Positions 31,088 to 41,713 of a stretch of 64,000 nt of DNA are shown here, in pieces. Below the pieces are notes generated by a model. The model did no database searches. It worked only from the letters and a program-made list of their open reading frames with translations, and was not told the origin of the DNA. The stretch spans positions 29,508 to 93,507 of the forward strand of contig NZ_QNRY01000008.1 of assembly GCF_003315515.1 (NCBI RefSeq), read 5' to 3'. Numbering within the stretch: position 1 is the first letter of the stretch; each line of letters opens with the position of its first letter. This DNA comes from Brenneria salicis ATCC 15712 = DSM 30166. Lineage in GTDB: Bacteria; Pseudomonadota; Gammaproteobacteria; Enterobacterales; Enterobacteriaceae. Made by a program: the position numbers and the translations under genes.

Positions 31088-32687
31088 GGTCAAACAGCCT
31101 TGCTTGATAGGGAATAATAACGAAAAACTGGGTATATACCTCAGGTTCCGACTCAAAATCGATTTGGCCGCCAATCTTCTCCAGACTCTGTTTGGTCAGA
31201 TACAGGCCAATGCCGCGTCCACTGCCTTTGGTGGAAAAACCATGCTCATAAATACGTTCCTGATCCGCCAGCGCAATTCCAGGTCCATCATCACCAACCG
31301 TAACATGTAAACGTCCATCCTGATGATGGAAACTGACGCTGATTTCGCAATTTTCCTGGCCGTTTATGGCGTCCATGGCGTTTTCAATCAGGTTGCCCAG
31401 CACAGTAATCAATTCATTGGTTGCATCGACGTCATCCGTGTCCGGCAGCAGACTTTTTTCACTGATGGATAACGTAATGCCAAGATCACGCGCTCGGTTA
31501 ATTTTACCCAATAAGAAACCAGCTATCACCGGCGATTTCACTTTACGGATAATCGAGCCAATTTCCGCCTGATAATTATTGGCGGTTTTCAAAATATAAT
31601 CCTCCAGTTGAGAATAATATTTTAAATGCAGCATCCCCAATATGACGTGCAGTTTATTCATGAATTCATGCGACTGCGCTCTCAACGCATCCGCATAGTA
31701 GGACATACCGGTCAAACGTTGCAGTAACTGACTGATTTCCGTTTTATCACGAAATGTGGCGATAGCCCCGATCATATCGCCTTTGACAAACACCGGCACG
31801 GTATTGGTCAACAACAGGTGGCCGTTAAAGTTGATTTCTTCATCTCGCAACGGGATGCCGCTCTCCAGAACTTGTTTCAGATGCAAGTGGTCCAGCGACT
31901 GCTCACTGATGAACTCTACCGAATTATCCTGATTATCCTGACGGAATAATCGTCTGGCCTCATCATTAATGACAGTAATGCGCCCCTGCTCATCCACGGC
32001 AATCACCCCTTCCTTGATATGCTTGAGCATGGCATTACGTTGCTCAAACAGGTTGGATATTTCGTAGGGCTCAAAACCCAGCATAATCCGTTTGAGCACC
32101 TTCACCAACATCAATGTCCCCAACCAACCAACCAGCGCCCCGGCAAGGATAGCCCAGGGGATCATCCAACGGTTTTCGCTGATAACTTTTTGCACGCTGG
32201 TCAACGCAATACCCAGCGCGATCACGCCTACCTGTCGGTTATTGCTGTCAAAAACCGGTGTAAAAACCCTTAATGCCGGATCAAGCGTGCCGCGATTGAT
32301 TGAGGAGTGTTCCATCCCCAGCAGTGCGGGATAAATGTCACGGCCCGCAAAATATTCACCAATTCTGTCGGGTTCCGGGTGACTATGGCGAACGGTATTC
32401 ATATCGGTGACGGTCACAAAGAGCAACTGGTTGCGGCGTCGAACCATCTCCGCCTCCCTCTGAACCGCTTCTGGATCACCTATCCCTTTCAATTCATTGA
32501 TGACCGCTGGAGACGAGGCAAGCGTTCGGGCAATCGAGAAGGCTTTTTCCCGCAGATGATCTTCTGATAATTGATTGATACGAAAAAATAATAAGGAATA
32601 CACTACCAACAGTACGGCGCCAAGCACAACAGAAACCATCAGAAACACCGATGTACCTAATTTCAACGGTGTTTTTTTCTTGCTCAT
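31080..32687 (-). CDS. dcuS: DcuS-like C4-dicarboxylate sensor kinase
   Basis: 535 residues with the CitA/DcuS layout: membrane segment (SVFLMVSVVLGAVLLVVYSLLF), periplasmic PAS sensor, second membrane segment, cytosolic PAS and histidine kinase. The sensor keeps the dicarboxylate ligands of DcuS (RHSHPEPDRIGEYF and NRGTLDPALRVFTPVFD). The kinase His lies in LRAQSHEFMNKLHVILGMLH near residue 350 and the ATP site in VGDDGPGI and GSGRGIGLYLTK. ATG 32687 has GGGAGA upstream. The sensor matches DcuS better than CitA, so C4 acids or citrate are the likely signals. Confidence 0.9.
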   Translation of the reverse strand: MSKKKTPLKLGTSVFLMVSVVLGAVLLVVYSLLFFRINQLSEDHLREKAFSIARTLASSPAVINELKGIGDPEAVQREAEMVRRRNQLLFVTVTDMNTVRHSHPEPDRIGEYFAGRDIYPALLGMEHSSINRGTLDPALRVFTPVFDSNNRQVGVIALGIALTSVQKVISENRWMIPWAILAGALVGWLGTLMLVKVLKRIMLGFEPYEISNLFEQRNAMLKHIKEGVIAVDEQGRITVINDEARRLFRQDNQDNSVEFISEQSLDHLHLKQVLESGIPLRDEEINFNGHLLLTNTVPVFVKGDMIGAIATFRDKTEISQLLQRLTGMSYYADALRAQSHEFMNKLHVILGMLHLKYYSQLEDYILKTANNYQAEIGSIIRKVKSPVIAGFLLGKINRARDLGITLSISEKSLLPDTDDVDATNELITVLGNLIENAMDAINGQENCEISVSFHHQDGRLHVTVGDDGPGIALADQERIYEHGFSTKGSGRGIGLYLTKQSLEKIGGQIDFESEPEVYTQFFVIIPYQARLFDHD

Positions 32688-32839
32688 GTCGCTCTCCCGA
32701 ATAACCATCATTACACCGTTATTTTATACTGTTTCATCACTTTCCGCGTGTTGGGATAAACGCGCTCACCACAGGTGGCCGAACGCGTCATAGTAGGAGG
32801 GGAATTGAATAAAATTGACGTCAAATACGCTACCTGGCC

Positions 32840-34252
32840 TTACCAGAAGCCAAGCAGTTTCCACCACACAGAGCCCACACCCAGCCAGATGGGAATAATG
32901 ACCAGGCTGACAGAGAAACCAATTTTCCACCAGGTGCTCAACGGCATGTAACCACAGCCGAACAGAATCGGCGCCGGTCCGCTGGAATAGTGGGTCGTGG
33001 ACATAAACAGGTTACTGAAGATACCGAAAACCAGCACAGTCAGCATCGGGGGCGCGCCTGCCGCCAGTGCTATGGAAACAAAAATCGCATACATCGCACT
33101 AATGTGGGCAATCGCACTCGCCATCAGGTAGTGGCTATAGTAATAAACCAGCAGCAACAGACCGAGCATCGGCAGCCAGTGCATACCGCTCACTGCATTA
33201 CCCGCCAGACCGCCCATCCAGGAAATCAGGCCCATTTTGTTAAGCTGTCCCGCCAGCGTCATCAATACCGCAAACCAGACAACGGTATGCCACGCTTCTT
33301 TCTCACTGACCACATCATCCCAGGTCAATGCGCGGCTGAGCAACAGCACGCTCAGACCCGCCAGCGCCGTCAGGGTGGCGTCAATGTTCAGCGTAGAGCC
33401 CAGCACCCAGAACGTGACCAGACCAAAGAAAACGCCCAGTACAATCCATTCATTGCGGCTCATTGGCCCCATTTCACGCAGCCTTTCGACTGCAATTGCG
33501 CGCATTTCCGAGGTTTTTTTCAGTTCCGGCGGATAAAAACGGTAGATCAGATAAGGGATCAGCGCCAGCGACAGGAAGCCCGGCAACAAGGTAGCCAACG
33601 CCCAGTCGGTCCAACTGATGTTAATACCAAACTGGGAAGCGAGCTTGGCGACCATCGGGTTACCCGCCATGGACGTCATAAACATTGCCGACGTCACGGC
33701 ATTACACTGGAAAATCGACTGCACCAGGAAAGCACCGATACGGCGTTGCGTACCTTTTTCCGGCGTTGAGTCATACGCTTCAGAAATAGAGCGGAACAAC
33801 GGCGTGATAATCCCTCCGCAGCGGGCAGAGGTGGACGGCATGGCTGGCGCGAACAATAAATCGGTGAACACCAGACCATAGGCCAGCCCCAGCGAACTAT
33901 TACCCAGCTTGCTGATAAACAGCAGACCGATACGTCGGCCAAAACCGGTTTTAATGAATCCGCGGGAAATAAAGAACGCACAGGCAATCATCCAGATGGT
34001 CGGGTCGCTGAATCCGGCCAAAACTTCTTTAATGGATAACAGACCTAATATTGCGACAGACGTCAGGCTGAACATCGCCATAGCGCCAAGAGGATACGGA
34101 GAGAGGATCAGGCCGACCACGGTGGCGATGAAAATCGCCATTAAGTGCCAGGCATCGGGTTTGACCCCCTCAGGAACCGGAAGTAACCATAACCCACCGG
34201 CAATACAGACGATAATCAGGAGCTTTAGCAACCTGCTACTATTTGCAGACAT
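32840..34252 (-). CDS. DASS-family di/tricarboxylate transporter (CitT/TtdT-like)
   Basis: 470 residues and about 12 membrane segments, with family motifs such as FSDPTIWMIACAFFISRGF, APAMPSTSARCGGIITPLF and GNPMVAKLA. CitT and TtdT exchange citrate or tartrate for succinate. It lies behind dcuSR on the same strand with a 150-bp gap and is probably one of its targets. The ATG at 34252 (MSANSSRLL) is better placed than the upstream 34270. The exact substrate cannot be told from the sequence. Confidence 0.87.
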   Translation of the reverse strand: MSANSSRLLKLLIIVCIAGGLWLLPVPEGVKPDAWHLMAIFIATVVGLILSPYPLGAMAMFSLTSVAILGLLSIKEVLAGFSDPTIWMIACAFFISRGFIKTGFGRRIGLLFISKLGNSSLGLAYGLVFTDLLFAPAMPSTSARCGGIITPLFRSISEAYDSTPEKGTQRRIGAFLVQSIFQCNAVTSAMFMTSMAGNPMVAKLASQFGINISWTDWALATLLPGFLSLALIPYLIYRFYPPELKKTSEMRAIAVERLREMGPMSRNEWIVLGVFFGLVTFWVLGSTLNIDATLTALAGLSVLLLSRALTWDDVVSEKEAWHTVVWFAVLMTLAGQLNKMGLISWMGGLAGNAVSGMHWLPMLGLLLLVYYYSHYLMASAIAHISAMYAIFVSIALAAGAPPMLTVLVFGIFSNLFMSTTHYSSGPAPILFGCGYMPLSTWWKIGFSVSLVIIPIWLGVGSVWWKLLGFW

Positions 34253-34843
34253 AAGAACACCACTCTTCATTAAAACGAAATCGTTAATTCACAACGGATG
34301 TCCCGCGCGGAGGAGTTGGTGTTTCTTTTCTTCTTCCTTCATCACCCTGCAAGTTAATGTGGCATTAACAAGCACAACAGGAAACATCTGTGGAAAAAAA
34401 AGACGAGAAAATAATTAGGTCAGGGTGCTTTTCTCGCCCCATCAAACCGAATAACTAATGAAAAGATAATATTATAAAGCGACCTGGAAGAAGCGTTACT
34501 TTAGTTACTAAATGTAATTATTAATTTGTTTATCAAATTTTTTTAATACAAGGAAGGAACAAAAAAACCTTTAAATTCAATAATAATCAACAATAAAAAA
34601 ACATAAAATTAACGAGCGCTCTTCTTTCGAACTCATCATTAAAACCTTATTTACAGTGTGGTTTTAATATTCCTTTTTATAGGCAACCAGTTATATGGCT
34701 TAATTTATTTTTAGCACAATATTCTCATTAAAAAAATAATTAAGGCGATTTATTTACCTCTTCTGATTCGTTTTATTTTTTAGCCTGTCGATAACATTTA
34801 AGCACATTTTTTAAGCAGTATTTTTCAACCCCTGGAGCGTGAG
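34253..34843. other. A+T-rich spacer between the DASS gene and yidE
   Basis: About 590 bp, strongly A+T-rich from 34430. No supported gene or RNA was found. It should hold the promoter of the DASS transporter gene. Confidence 0.45.
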
Positions 34844-36502
34844 TTACATCGCCCAGAACAGAACGGCCAGTAATTGAGGCGACATAATGCGTAAAAACAT
34901 CGCCAACGGGTAAACAGTGGCATAGGAAAGCGCAGCGGCGCCACTGGTCGCATGGAGTCCATTCGCAAACGCCAGCGCGGGCGGATCCGTCATTGAGCCA
35001 GCCAACATACCGCATAGCGTCAAATAATTCATCTTGCCCAACATCCGCGCCAGGATGCCGACAATCAGCAATGGAATGATGGTGATCAACGCGCCGTAAC
35101 CAATCCACCACAGCCCATCGCCATACAACAGGGTATCAATAAAGCCCGCACCGGATTTCAGCCCGACCACCGACAGAAACAGCACGATCCCCAGTTCACG
35201 CAACGCGAGGTTCGCGCTGGGGGGCATAAACCAATATAGTTTGCCGATACCGCCAATCCGCCCCAGAATCAGCGCCACCACCAACGGTCCGCCCGCCAGT
35301 CCCAACTTTAACGCGACAGGAAAGCCTGGAATAAACAGCGGAATCGACCCCAACAGAACCCCCAGACCGATCCCGATGAATACCGGCAACATCTGTACTT
35401 GCTGGAGTTTCTGCTGCGCGTTCCCCACGATATCCGCCACGATATCAATGGAAGATTGGCGTCCGACCAGATTAAGGATGTCGCCGAATTGCAGACTGAC
35501 ATTGTTACTGGCAACCAGTTCGACACCGGCGCGATTCAGGCGGGAAATAACCACATCGTAGTTTTTCTTCAGGTTCAATTCCCGAATTTTGCGCCCCAGC
35601 ACCTTTTCATTGGTCACCACCACCCGCTCGACATGCAAATCAGTGCCACGAGTCGATAGCGATGTATCCACTTCCTGGCCGATCACCAGCCGTGCCTGTT
35701 CCAGATCGTTTTTCGTCCCCACTAGATACAAATAGTCACCCAATTGAATAACCGTCATGGGGGAAGGCACCATCATTTCATCGCCACGTTTGAGGCGAGA
35801 GCAAACTATCGTGTCATGATTCAGAATAGGCACATCCTGAATCGCCAACCCCTGTAAATTGGTGTTGGTCACCGACACGTTAATTGTATGCAGTTGCTCA
35901 TGTTGTTGCCCGTAATGGCTTTCAAACTGTTTCGCCTCTGTCTCAATCACCACACGAAACAACACACGCAGCACCCACATCATCAGTAAAATACCGCAGA
36001 TCCCCAGCGGATAAGCCATGGCGTAGCCCATCCCCATCAGGTTAATCATCGCACCATCGGAACCGAGATCGGTCAGGATTTGCTGCCCGGCGCCGAGAGA
36101 GGGCGTATTGGTTACGGCGCCGGAAAAAATCCCAAGAATAATAGGCAAAGGAACATCGAAAATTTTATGAATGGCGACGGTTACCGCGCAGCCGATAAAT
36201 ACCGTAAGAATGGCAAAGGCGTTGAGACGCAAACCAGAAACACGCAAGGATGAGAAGAACCCCGGACCGACCTGAATACCGATGGAATACACAAACAGGA
36301 TTAACCCAAACTCCTGAATGAAATGCAGCATATCGCTATTCAAACTAAGCTGATAACTCTGAGCGACATGCCCGATAATAATCCCGCCGAACAAGACGCC
36401 GCCAATCCCTAAACCGATACCATAAATCCGCCAGTTACCAATCCATAAGCCCAAAACCGCCACCAGCGCCAACATACTCACGGTAAGCGCGATATCACTC
36501 AT
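34844..36502 (-). CDS. yidE: Putative membrane transporter YidE (AspT/YbjL family)
   Basis: 552 residues, collinear with E. coli YidE from memory. Two membrane halves, each with the AspT duplication motif (VQVGPGFF-like [13 protein letters not shown] near residue 75 and [18 protein letters not shown] near 425), flank two TrkA-C regulatory domains (residues 195-370; [10 protein letters not shown] and the like). The function is unknown. The family includes aspartate:alanine exchangers. It keeps its usual place beside ibpB. Confidence 0.93.
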   Translation of the reverse strand: MSDIALTVSMLALVAVLGLWIGNWRIYGIGLGIGGVLFGGIIIGHVAQSYQLSLNSDMLHFIQEFGLILFVYSIGIQVGPGFFSSLRVSGLRLNAFAILTVFIGCAVTVAIHKIFDVPLPIILGIFSGAVTNTPSLGAGQQILTDLGSDGAMINLMGMGYAMAYPLGICGILLMMWVLRVLFRVVIETEAKQFESHYGQQHEQLHTINVSVTNTNLQGLAIQDVPILNHDTIVCSRLKRGDEMMVPSPMTVIQLGDYLYLVGTKNDLEQARLVIGQEVDTSLSTRGTDLHVERVVVTNEKVLGRKIRELNLKKNYDVVISRLNRAGVELVASNNVSLQFGDILNLVGRQSSIDIVADIVGNAQQKLQQVQMLPVFIGIGLGVLLGSIPLFIPGFPVALKLGLAGGPLVVALILGRIGGIGKLYWFMPPSANLALRELGIVLFLSVVGLKSGAGFIDTLLYGDGLWWIGYGALITIIPLLIVGILARMLGKMNYLTLCGMLAGSMTDPPALAFANGLHATSGAAALSYATVYPLAMFLRIMSPQLLAVLFWAM

Positions 36503-36690
36503 ACCTTGTATCCTTATTGTAAGGATTTATCTGCCCGGGAAATGAGCAAAAGCAGACCACTCGTTTGAGTATAGGCTTTTACTGTTATTGATTCTGGCAG
36601 AACGATTCGGGGAGAAACGTGGCGGGCAGCACAAAAAATTTCCAGGGGAAATTTTTAACGTCGCTTTTGGCGGGCAAAGATAGCCCCCAA

Positions 36691-36723
36691 TAAAAATACC
36701 CGCGGCCTGGCTAAACCGCGGGT
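36691..36723 (-). terminator. Terminator of ibpB
   Basis: ACCCGCGG (36698-36705) pairs with CCGCGGGT (36716-36723). On the minus strand the stem is followed by ATTTTTATT. It lies 75 bp after the ibpB stop. Confidence 0.8.
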
Positions 36724-36798
36724 ACAACCAACAAAACCGGCATCACTTACGCGCCATCAGACCGCGACTTTCGGTAAAGCCCGGCGCAAACCGTCAGC

Positions 36799-37254
36799 TT
36801 ACCCGTTAGATTCACTCTCTGCGGGAGACTGGGTTAATACCGGCTGGCTAGCGCCAATCGCAATCCGCTGCGGTTGCAGCGCCTCCGGCACTTCACGCAC
36901 CAGATCAATATGCAACAAGCCGTGTTCGAAATGTGCTTCAAAGACATGCAAATGCTCTGCAAGCGTAAAACTCAGGGAGAAAGGTTTAAACACCAACCCC
37001 TGATGCAGGTATTGCACTTCTTTTTCCGTCGGTGTCGGGTTGCCTTTTACCGTCAGGCGCGGCCCCTCCACCTCGATATCCAGTTCGCTTTGCTGAAATC
37101 CGGCTAAAGCGAGGGTGATGCGATAGTGGTTATCGTCTTTTTTCTCAATGTTATACGGCGGGAACTCAATGGGTTCCTGACCGCCCATCGAACTGGCTAA
37201 TTTGTCAAAACCGATCCACTGACGCAGCAGAGGTGATAAATCATAGTTACGCAT
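36799..37254 (-). CDS. ibpB: Small heat-shock protein IbpB
   Basis: 151 residues with the alpha-crystallin domain ([21 protein letters not shown] onward) and the start [20 protein letters not shown]. IbpB joins IbpA on aggregated proteins and helps the ClpB/DnaK machinery recover them. The ATG at 37254 is used; the longer frame to 37326 runs through the leader. The conserved C-terminal anchor I-x-I appears as RIAIG. A ROSE-like thermometer precedes it. Transcribed after ibpA with a 139-bp gap. Confidence 0.95.
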   Translation of the reverse strand: MRNYDLSPLLRQWIGFDKLASSMGGQEPIEFPPYNIEKKDDNHYRITLALAGFQQSELDIEVEGPRLTVKGNPTPTEKEVQYLHQGLVFKPFSLSFTLAEHLHVFEAHFEHGLLHIDLVREVPEALQPQRIAIGASQPVLTQSPAESESNG

Positions 37255-37335
37255 AATGTTTACTCCTTCTATGAAGCGAGACAATCTCTCCCAGTCACGG
37301 CAAGGCGTGTCTGTGTTCGTCCCCATTCGGCGGAC
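37255..37335 (-). promoter_or_regulatory. ROSE-like RNA thermometer of ibpB
   Basis: In the ibpB leader the ROSE element UCGCU (complement at 37275-37279) lies just before the Shine-Dalgarno AAGGAG (37263-37268) and can pair with it. This matches the UYGCU rule for ROSE elements that mask ribosome binding until heat melts the helix. Confidence 0.7.
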
Positions 37336-37393
37336 GAGAGAGGTTTATTCATTCAGGCGCCGTCCGTCACAATTGACCGCAGGTCAACGTCGG

Positions 37394-37807
37394 TTATTTG
37401 ATGTCAATCCGACGCGGCTTCATGGCTTCCGGCACGATACGTTCCAGATCGATATACAGCAGGCCGTTTTGCAAATTGGCGCCTTTCACCTGGATATGCT
37501 CAGCCAACTGGAACTTGCGTTCAAAATTGCGCTCGGCAATGCCTTGATACAGGTAGTTGCGGGCCGCTTGTTCACCGGCATGCGCGCCTTTCACGATCAG
37601 CATGTTGTCGTGAGCGGTGATATCCAGTTCCTGTTCGGCAAAACCAGCCACAGCAATGGCGATGCGGTATTGGTTTTCATCAACCAATTCGACGTTGTAC
37701 GGGGGATAACCGCCATTACTTTGGGCCTGACCGCTTTCCAACAGATTAAACAGGCGATCAAAACCGATAGCGGAACGATAAAGCGGAGAAAAATCAGGAT
37801 TACGCAT
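37394..37807 (-). CDS. ibpA: Small heat-shock protein IbpA
   Basis: 137 residues, as E. coli Ibp[21 protein letters not shown], then the alpha-crystallin domain ([20 protein letters not shown] to [14 protein letters not shown]) and a C-terminal RRIDIK carrying the I-x-I-like anchor. It coats unfolding proteins in the cytosol. The Shine-Dalgarno AGGAGG lies eight bases before the ATG. Heat control is suggested twice, by the ROSE element in the leader and a sigma-32-like promoter. Confidence 0.97.
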   Translation of the reverse strand: MRNPDFSPLYRSAIGFDRLFNLLESGQAQSNGGYPPYNVELVDENQYRIAIAVAGFAEQELDITAHDNMLIVKGAHAGEQAARNYLYQGIAERNFERKFQLAEHIQVKGANLQNGLLYIDLERIVPEAMKPRRIDIK

Positions 37808-37900
37808 AAAACAGCCTCCTAAAATATTCAGCGAGGATTAACTATCAACCTTCCCTCAGGACAGGTTCACCGCCAGAACAGATACCCTTACGGCATATCC
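37808..37900 (-). promoter_or_regulatory. ROSE-like RNA thermometer of ibpA
   Basis: The leader has UCGCU (complement at 37830-37834) ten bases upstream of the Shine-Dalgarno AGGAGG (37815-37820). Pairing of the two is the defining final hairpin of ROSE elements. Confidence 0.75.
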
Positions 37901-37921
37901 CTTTCGTCCGGCTTGTTATCA

Positions 37922-37948
37922 ATATGGTGACCCTTCTCAGACTTTCAA
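37922..37948 (-). promoter_or_regulatory. Sigma-32-like promoter of ibpAB
   Basis: The minus strand has TTGAAAG (-35, 37948-37942) and CACCATAT (-10, 37929-37922) about 12-13 bases apart. The heat-shock consensus is CTTGAAA and CCCCATNT. Directly behind the -35 lies a perfect inverted repeat, GCCTGAAAAG/CTTTTCAGGC (37951-37981). Confidence 0.6.
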
Positions 37949-38162
37949 TTGCCTGAAAAGAAAAATTCGTGCTTTTCAGGCAAAATTCACGCATAAAACA
38001 GGTGTTATCACATACACTCAATGAGTGACAGACAAGATGCGTTCGCATAATCACTGAATCGCGCTTATCCGATCTTCAGGCAAGGCAAGTGCACGGACAT
38101 TTGAGGGATGACAGGTATATTTGATGACTGGGCGAACAGACTTTCCCCTGGCGGACGATACA

Positions 38163-38528
38163 ATGATCAGGCTAAAAACGGCCATACTGAAAAAAGCTTG
38201 CTTCTCTTTCATCATCACAAGCTGCGCCATCACCTCGCTTAGTGGTTGCTCAAGCGTAATGACGCGCACCGGTTCCGAACAAGGGTACTACTCCGGCACT
38301 CGCGCCAGTATGGATATGTTGCGCGACGACGATACCAGTTGGGCGATGCTGCCGCTGGTGGCGCTTGACCTGCCGTTTTCCGCGATAGCCGATACCCTGT
38401 TGCTGCCTTATGACTATTATCGTTCAGGGCATGACCACACCTCTATGCACGATCGCATTCAACAAAGTGAGCAAGAGAACCAGAGCGCCGGTTCACCGCC
38501 CACGACCGCTGCCCACAATCAGCTTTAA
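38163..38528 (+). CDS. yidQ: YceK/YidQ-family lipoprotein
   Basis: 121 residues. A lipoprotein signal ends in the lipobox LSGC (ITSCAITSLSGCSSVMTRTG), so the product should be lipid-anchored in the envelope. The core YYSGTRASMDMLRDDDTSW and LDLPFSAIADTLLLPYD is that of the DUF1375 family. The function is unknown. It stands divergently from ibpA as in E. coli. Confidence 0.88.
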   Translation: MIRLKTAILKKACFSFIITSCAITSLSGCSSVMTRTGSEQGYYSGTRASMDMLRDDDTSWAMLPLVALDLPFSAIADTLLLPYDYYRSGHDHTSMHDRIQQSEQENQSAGSPPTTAAHNQL

Positions 38529-38551
38529 TCCGCGCTTGCCTTAATATTGCC

Positions 38552-39835
38552 TCACGCGGACGCAGCCACGACAAAAAGCTGATTAAATCCGTTAATTTCG
38601 CGCATATACGCGATATGTCGGCCATCGGGTGAGAACACCACCGCATCCGCACTGGGCGCCTTTTCCGCACGCCGAGTCAAGCGAACTAACTCACCGGTTG
38701 CAGCGTCACACAACATGATGCCGTTGTCACAGATGAAAGCCAGCGAGCGACCATCAGGACGCCAGTTAAACGCCGACTGAATGCCATGTGGCGTCTGCGT
38801 GATCTGCCGGGGTTCGCCGCCATTGGGGGAAATCGTCCACAGTTGAACGATGCCGTTGTCATCCTTCATCAAAAAAGCGATGACGCTGCCGTCGGGTGAA
38901 GCCCGCAGCCAGTGACGAGGTTGGTTCACCAATCCAGGATAACGGCGATGCTGAGTAAAAGTCAGGCGGCGTTGCCGTACCCCCCGCGGCGGTGCGGGCA
39001 TCGTTGTGGCGGTGCCTGCCAGCGGCGTTTCCCCGGCGCGAGCGTAATCCGCCAGTTCCTCTGGCAAATCGACAATAAAGACTTCCGGCACTTTCTCTCC
39101 CGCCGCCGAAAGCGTATCGCCAATAAAGGCTAGCGCCCAGCGCTGCCGCGTACCATCAGGACGACGATACCCGCCGGAACCGATCCAACCCTCTTCATAG
39201 GCGCGATTAATGTCGTCGCTGCCAGGGCGAGGATGCGGCGTCGTCCGGCTGACCAGCACACAATAGTGGCTGCCGTCATATTCCCGCGGATGCGCTTTCG
39301 GCACGGTTGTCGGCGACAGCGGCACCGCCACGCCGACATTGCGTAAATCCAGCGCCGGGTCGATTTCGTGCAAGACATGATCGTTGTAGGTAAAACTCAC
39401 CCGGCTGGCATCCGGGCTGAATACGTGCACATGCGTTCCGCCACGCAGCGCGCCAGCCTGATAGGGTGGCGTAATCGAAAATGCATCCAGCGTCACTGTC
39501 TGACCTGGAAGATTGTCATGGACGATAACGCCACGGCGGTGATGAAAATCATATTGCCACTGACTATCCGGGTTTTCCGGCCCATGAATAAATAAATAGC
39601 GCAGCGGCTCTTGCGGGCTACAGGTCACGACACCGACATGCGCACCGGCTTCAGCCCGGTAGATCACCTCGGTTTCGCGGCTATAGAGGTTAACCCGCTC
39701 AATAGTCAGTCCGGTAAATGAAGATCCATGAGGCCTGACATCATAAACCAGCCAATTTCCATCACATGACCAGGCATTAATATTGGTTATCTGATGACCA
39801 GCAGTATTAAACGTTAACTGTAGTTCTTTAGGCAA
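38552..39835 (-). CDS. yidR: DUF3748 beta-propeller protein YidR
   Basis: 427 residues of WD40-like/TolB-type repeats (CDGNWLVYDVRP, SPDASRVSFTYNDHV, SPDGSVIAFLMKDD, SPDGRHIAYMREI). The pattern FHHRRGVIV and RGGTHVHVFSPD is that of YidR. There is no signal peptide. About a dozen residues (around YRRPDGTRQRW) follow EEGWIGSG that I do not remember in the E. coli protein. The fold resembles oligogalacturonate lyase, but the catalytic role is unknown. Confidence 0.88.
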   Translation of the reverse strand: MPKELQLTFNTAGHQITNINAWSCDGNWLVYDVRPHGSSFTGLTIERVNLYSRETEVIYRAEAGAHVGVVTCSPQEPLRYLFIHGPENPDSQWQYDFHHRRGVIVHDNLPGQTVTLDAFSITPPYQAGALRGGTHVHVFSPDASRVSFTYNDHVLHEIDPALDLRNVGVAVPLSPTTVPKAHPREYDGSHYCVLVSRTTPHPRPGSDDINRAYEEGWIGSGGYRRPDGTRQRWALAFIGDTLSAAGEKVPEVFIVDLPEELADYARAGETPLAGTATTMPAPPRGVRQRRLTFTQHRRYPGLVNQPRHWLRASPDGSVIAFLMKDDNGIVQLWTISPNGGEPRQITQTPHGIQSAFNWRPDGRSLAFICDNGIMLCDAATGELVRLTRRAEKAPSADAVVFSPDGRHIAYMREINGFNQLFVVAASA

Positions 39836-40071
39836 ATCATCTCTCCATGTAATTACAGCTAATCAACACTTTGTAAATTAAATTCAATTTAATGTATAAG
39901 TTATTGTTTTACCAACTTAAACAAAGAACGACTGGATGCGTTGTTATTCAAAAAAATAGAACAAGATCCTCAATAACATACGTTATCTATTTCATTAGCA
40001 TAGGCGTAACATTATTCATATCGAAAGGGCATCACCTTTCATCTTTATCAATCAGAATAGGATAAGACATT

Positions 40072-40329
40072 ATGAAAAACTTAAAAACCATCGCTGCTGC
40101 TGTCGTACTCGCTACCCTGTCTTTCGGCGCTTCCGCCGCTGATTATGTGTCTGCACATCAGGCGCAGAATCTGGAAAAAACCGGTGTGGTTAGCGCAACG
40201 GCTAAAGACCTGAGCTCTCTGCAAGCACAGTTGGCTGAAAAAGCGGAAAAAGCGGGCGCTACATCATATAGCATCACTTCTGCAACCGGTAATAACCTGC
40301 TGCGCGGTACTGCGGTAATTTATAACTAA
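40072..40329 (+). CDS. DUF1471 (YhcN/BhsA-like) periplasmic stress protein
   Basis: 85 residues: a signal peptide (IAAAVVLATLSFGASA, cleaved before ADYVS) and one DUF1471 domain (KTGVVSATAKDLSSLQAQLA, GATSYSITSATGNNLLRGTA). Members such as BhsA, McbA and YhcN respond to acid, peroxide or biofilm signals. Which one this is cannot be told. A strong terminator follows, so it is a single-gene unit. Confidence 0.9.
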   Translation: MKNLKTIAAAVVLATLSFGASAADYVSAHQAQNLEKTGVVSATAKDLSSLQAQLAEKAEKAGATSYSITSATGNNLLRGTAVIYN

Positions 40330-40356
40330 TATTAGCTTTATCAGTATTACCCTCTT

Positions 40357-40394
40357 CCGGCTTGTCTCCTCATCAGGACAAGCCGGTTTTTTTT
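40357..40394 (+). terminator. Terminator of the DUF1471 gene
   Basis: CCGGCTTGTC (40357-40366) and GACAAGCCGG (40377-40386) form a perfect ten-bp stem with a ten-base loop, followed by eight T. Confidence 0.93.
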
Positions 40395-40423
40395 AGTTGG
40401 GGATAATGTATATCGTCAGATGA

Positions 40424-41713
40424 TTATCCTACGCGTTCAACGTCGCCCACCAGAAAGATGTAAGACAAGGCCCCTATCAGCGCAACCGCGGCAATATAGG
40501 TTAACGCGGGAGCGAAACCGTAATCCTGCGCCAGATAACCGATAATCAACGGTACGGTAATTCCGCCAAGGCCACCGACGAAGTTGAATACTCCGCCGGT
40601 CAAACCAATCAGACGGATCGGCGCCAATGACGAAATCAGTGACCAGGTGATGGAGGCAAACCCATTGCCAAAGAAAGCGACGGCCATTAACGTCATGATC
40701 CAGATCGGTTCGTTGGTATAGTTAGCGCCCATAATGCAGGTTGAAATCAATAAACCACAGATGATGGGCGTTTTACGGGCAAATCCTATCGATTTACCGC
40801 TACGCACCAGGCGATCAGCCACAAACCCTGACAATAACACACCGAAAAACGCGGCCAGAAAGGGAACAACCGTCATGAAGCCTGCGGTCAATGCGCTGAT
40901 GTGCTTTTCCTGCGTCAGGTAATTTGGGAACCAGGTCAGGAAGAACCACAGCGTCGACGTCACCGCAAACTGCCCGATATACACGCCAATCAGTTTACGG
41001 TTAAACACCAGCTTCCAGTCAGCAGCGGTTAAAGGCATGCGGGATTTTTTCTCAGACGGCGCATCACCATCAATGATACCGCCGCCGGTGGCGATATAGT
41101 CCAGTTCCGCCTGATTGATCTTTTTATTTTTTTTCGGTGGCTGATAAACAAAATGCCAGATGAGCGCCCAGACGATGCCGATCCCGCCCGTGACAATAAA
41201 TACCCAGTGCCAACTCATAAGCTCCTGAAGCCAAATGAGCAAAGGCGTCAAAAATGCCAAACCGGCAAATTGCCCGGAGGTATAGAACCCAACGGCGGAG
41301 GCCCGCTCCTGCTCAGGAAACCAGCTTGTCACCATGCGATTATTGGTCGGAAAAGCGGGTGCTTCAAATAACCCGGTCAACGCCCGTAAACCGATTAATG
41401 ATGCCAGGCCGGTGGCAAACCCCTGTAATAACGTGGCGACCGACCATCCCATAATGGCAATAAAATAGGTCAGCTTTGAGCCGACGCGATCAAGAAACCA
41501 TCCCCCTGGAATTTGGAATAACGTATATGTCCAGGCGAATGCTGAAAATATATATCCCATTTGCGTTTTAGTAATACCAAACTCTTCCTGAATATGAGCC
41601 GAAGCCACAGCCAGATTAGCACGATCCACATAACAAATGACGACCGTAATAAATATCATCAGTAATGTGAGATAGCGTCGTTTTGTAGGACGGGTAGTTA
41701 ATGTTATATCCAT
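40424..41713 (-). CDS. dgoT: D-galactonate MFS transporter DgoT
   Basis: 429 residues, 12 membrane segments, anion:cation symporter family. It follows E. coli DgoT from memory ([60 protein letters not shown]). It takes up D-galactonate with protons. It is the last gene of the dgo group and is separated from dgoD by 361 bp. Confidence 0.95.
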   Translation of the reverse strand: MDITLTTRPTKRRYLTLLMIFITVVICYVDRANLAVASAHIQEEFGITKTQMGYIFSAFAWTYTLFQIPGGWFLDRVGSKLTYFIAIMGWSVATLLQGFATGLASLIGLRALTGLFEAPAFPTNNRMVTSWFPEQERASAVGFYTSGQFAGLAFLTPLLIWLQELMSWHWVFIVTGGIGIVWALIWHFVYQPPKKNKKINQAELDYIATGGGIIDGDAPSEKKSRMPLTAADWKLVFNRKLIGVYIGQFAVTSTLWFFLTWFPNYLTQEKHISALTAGFMTVVPFLAAFFGVLLSGFVADRLVRSGKSIGFARKTPIICGLLISTCIMGANYTNEPIWIMTLMAVAFFGNGFASITWSLISSLAPIRLIGLTGGVFNFVGGLGGITVPLIIGYLAQDYGFAPALTYIAAVALIGALSYIFLVGDVERVG

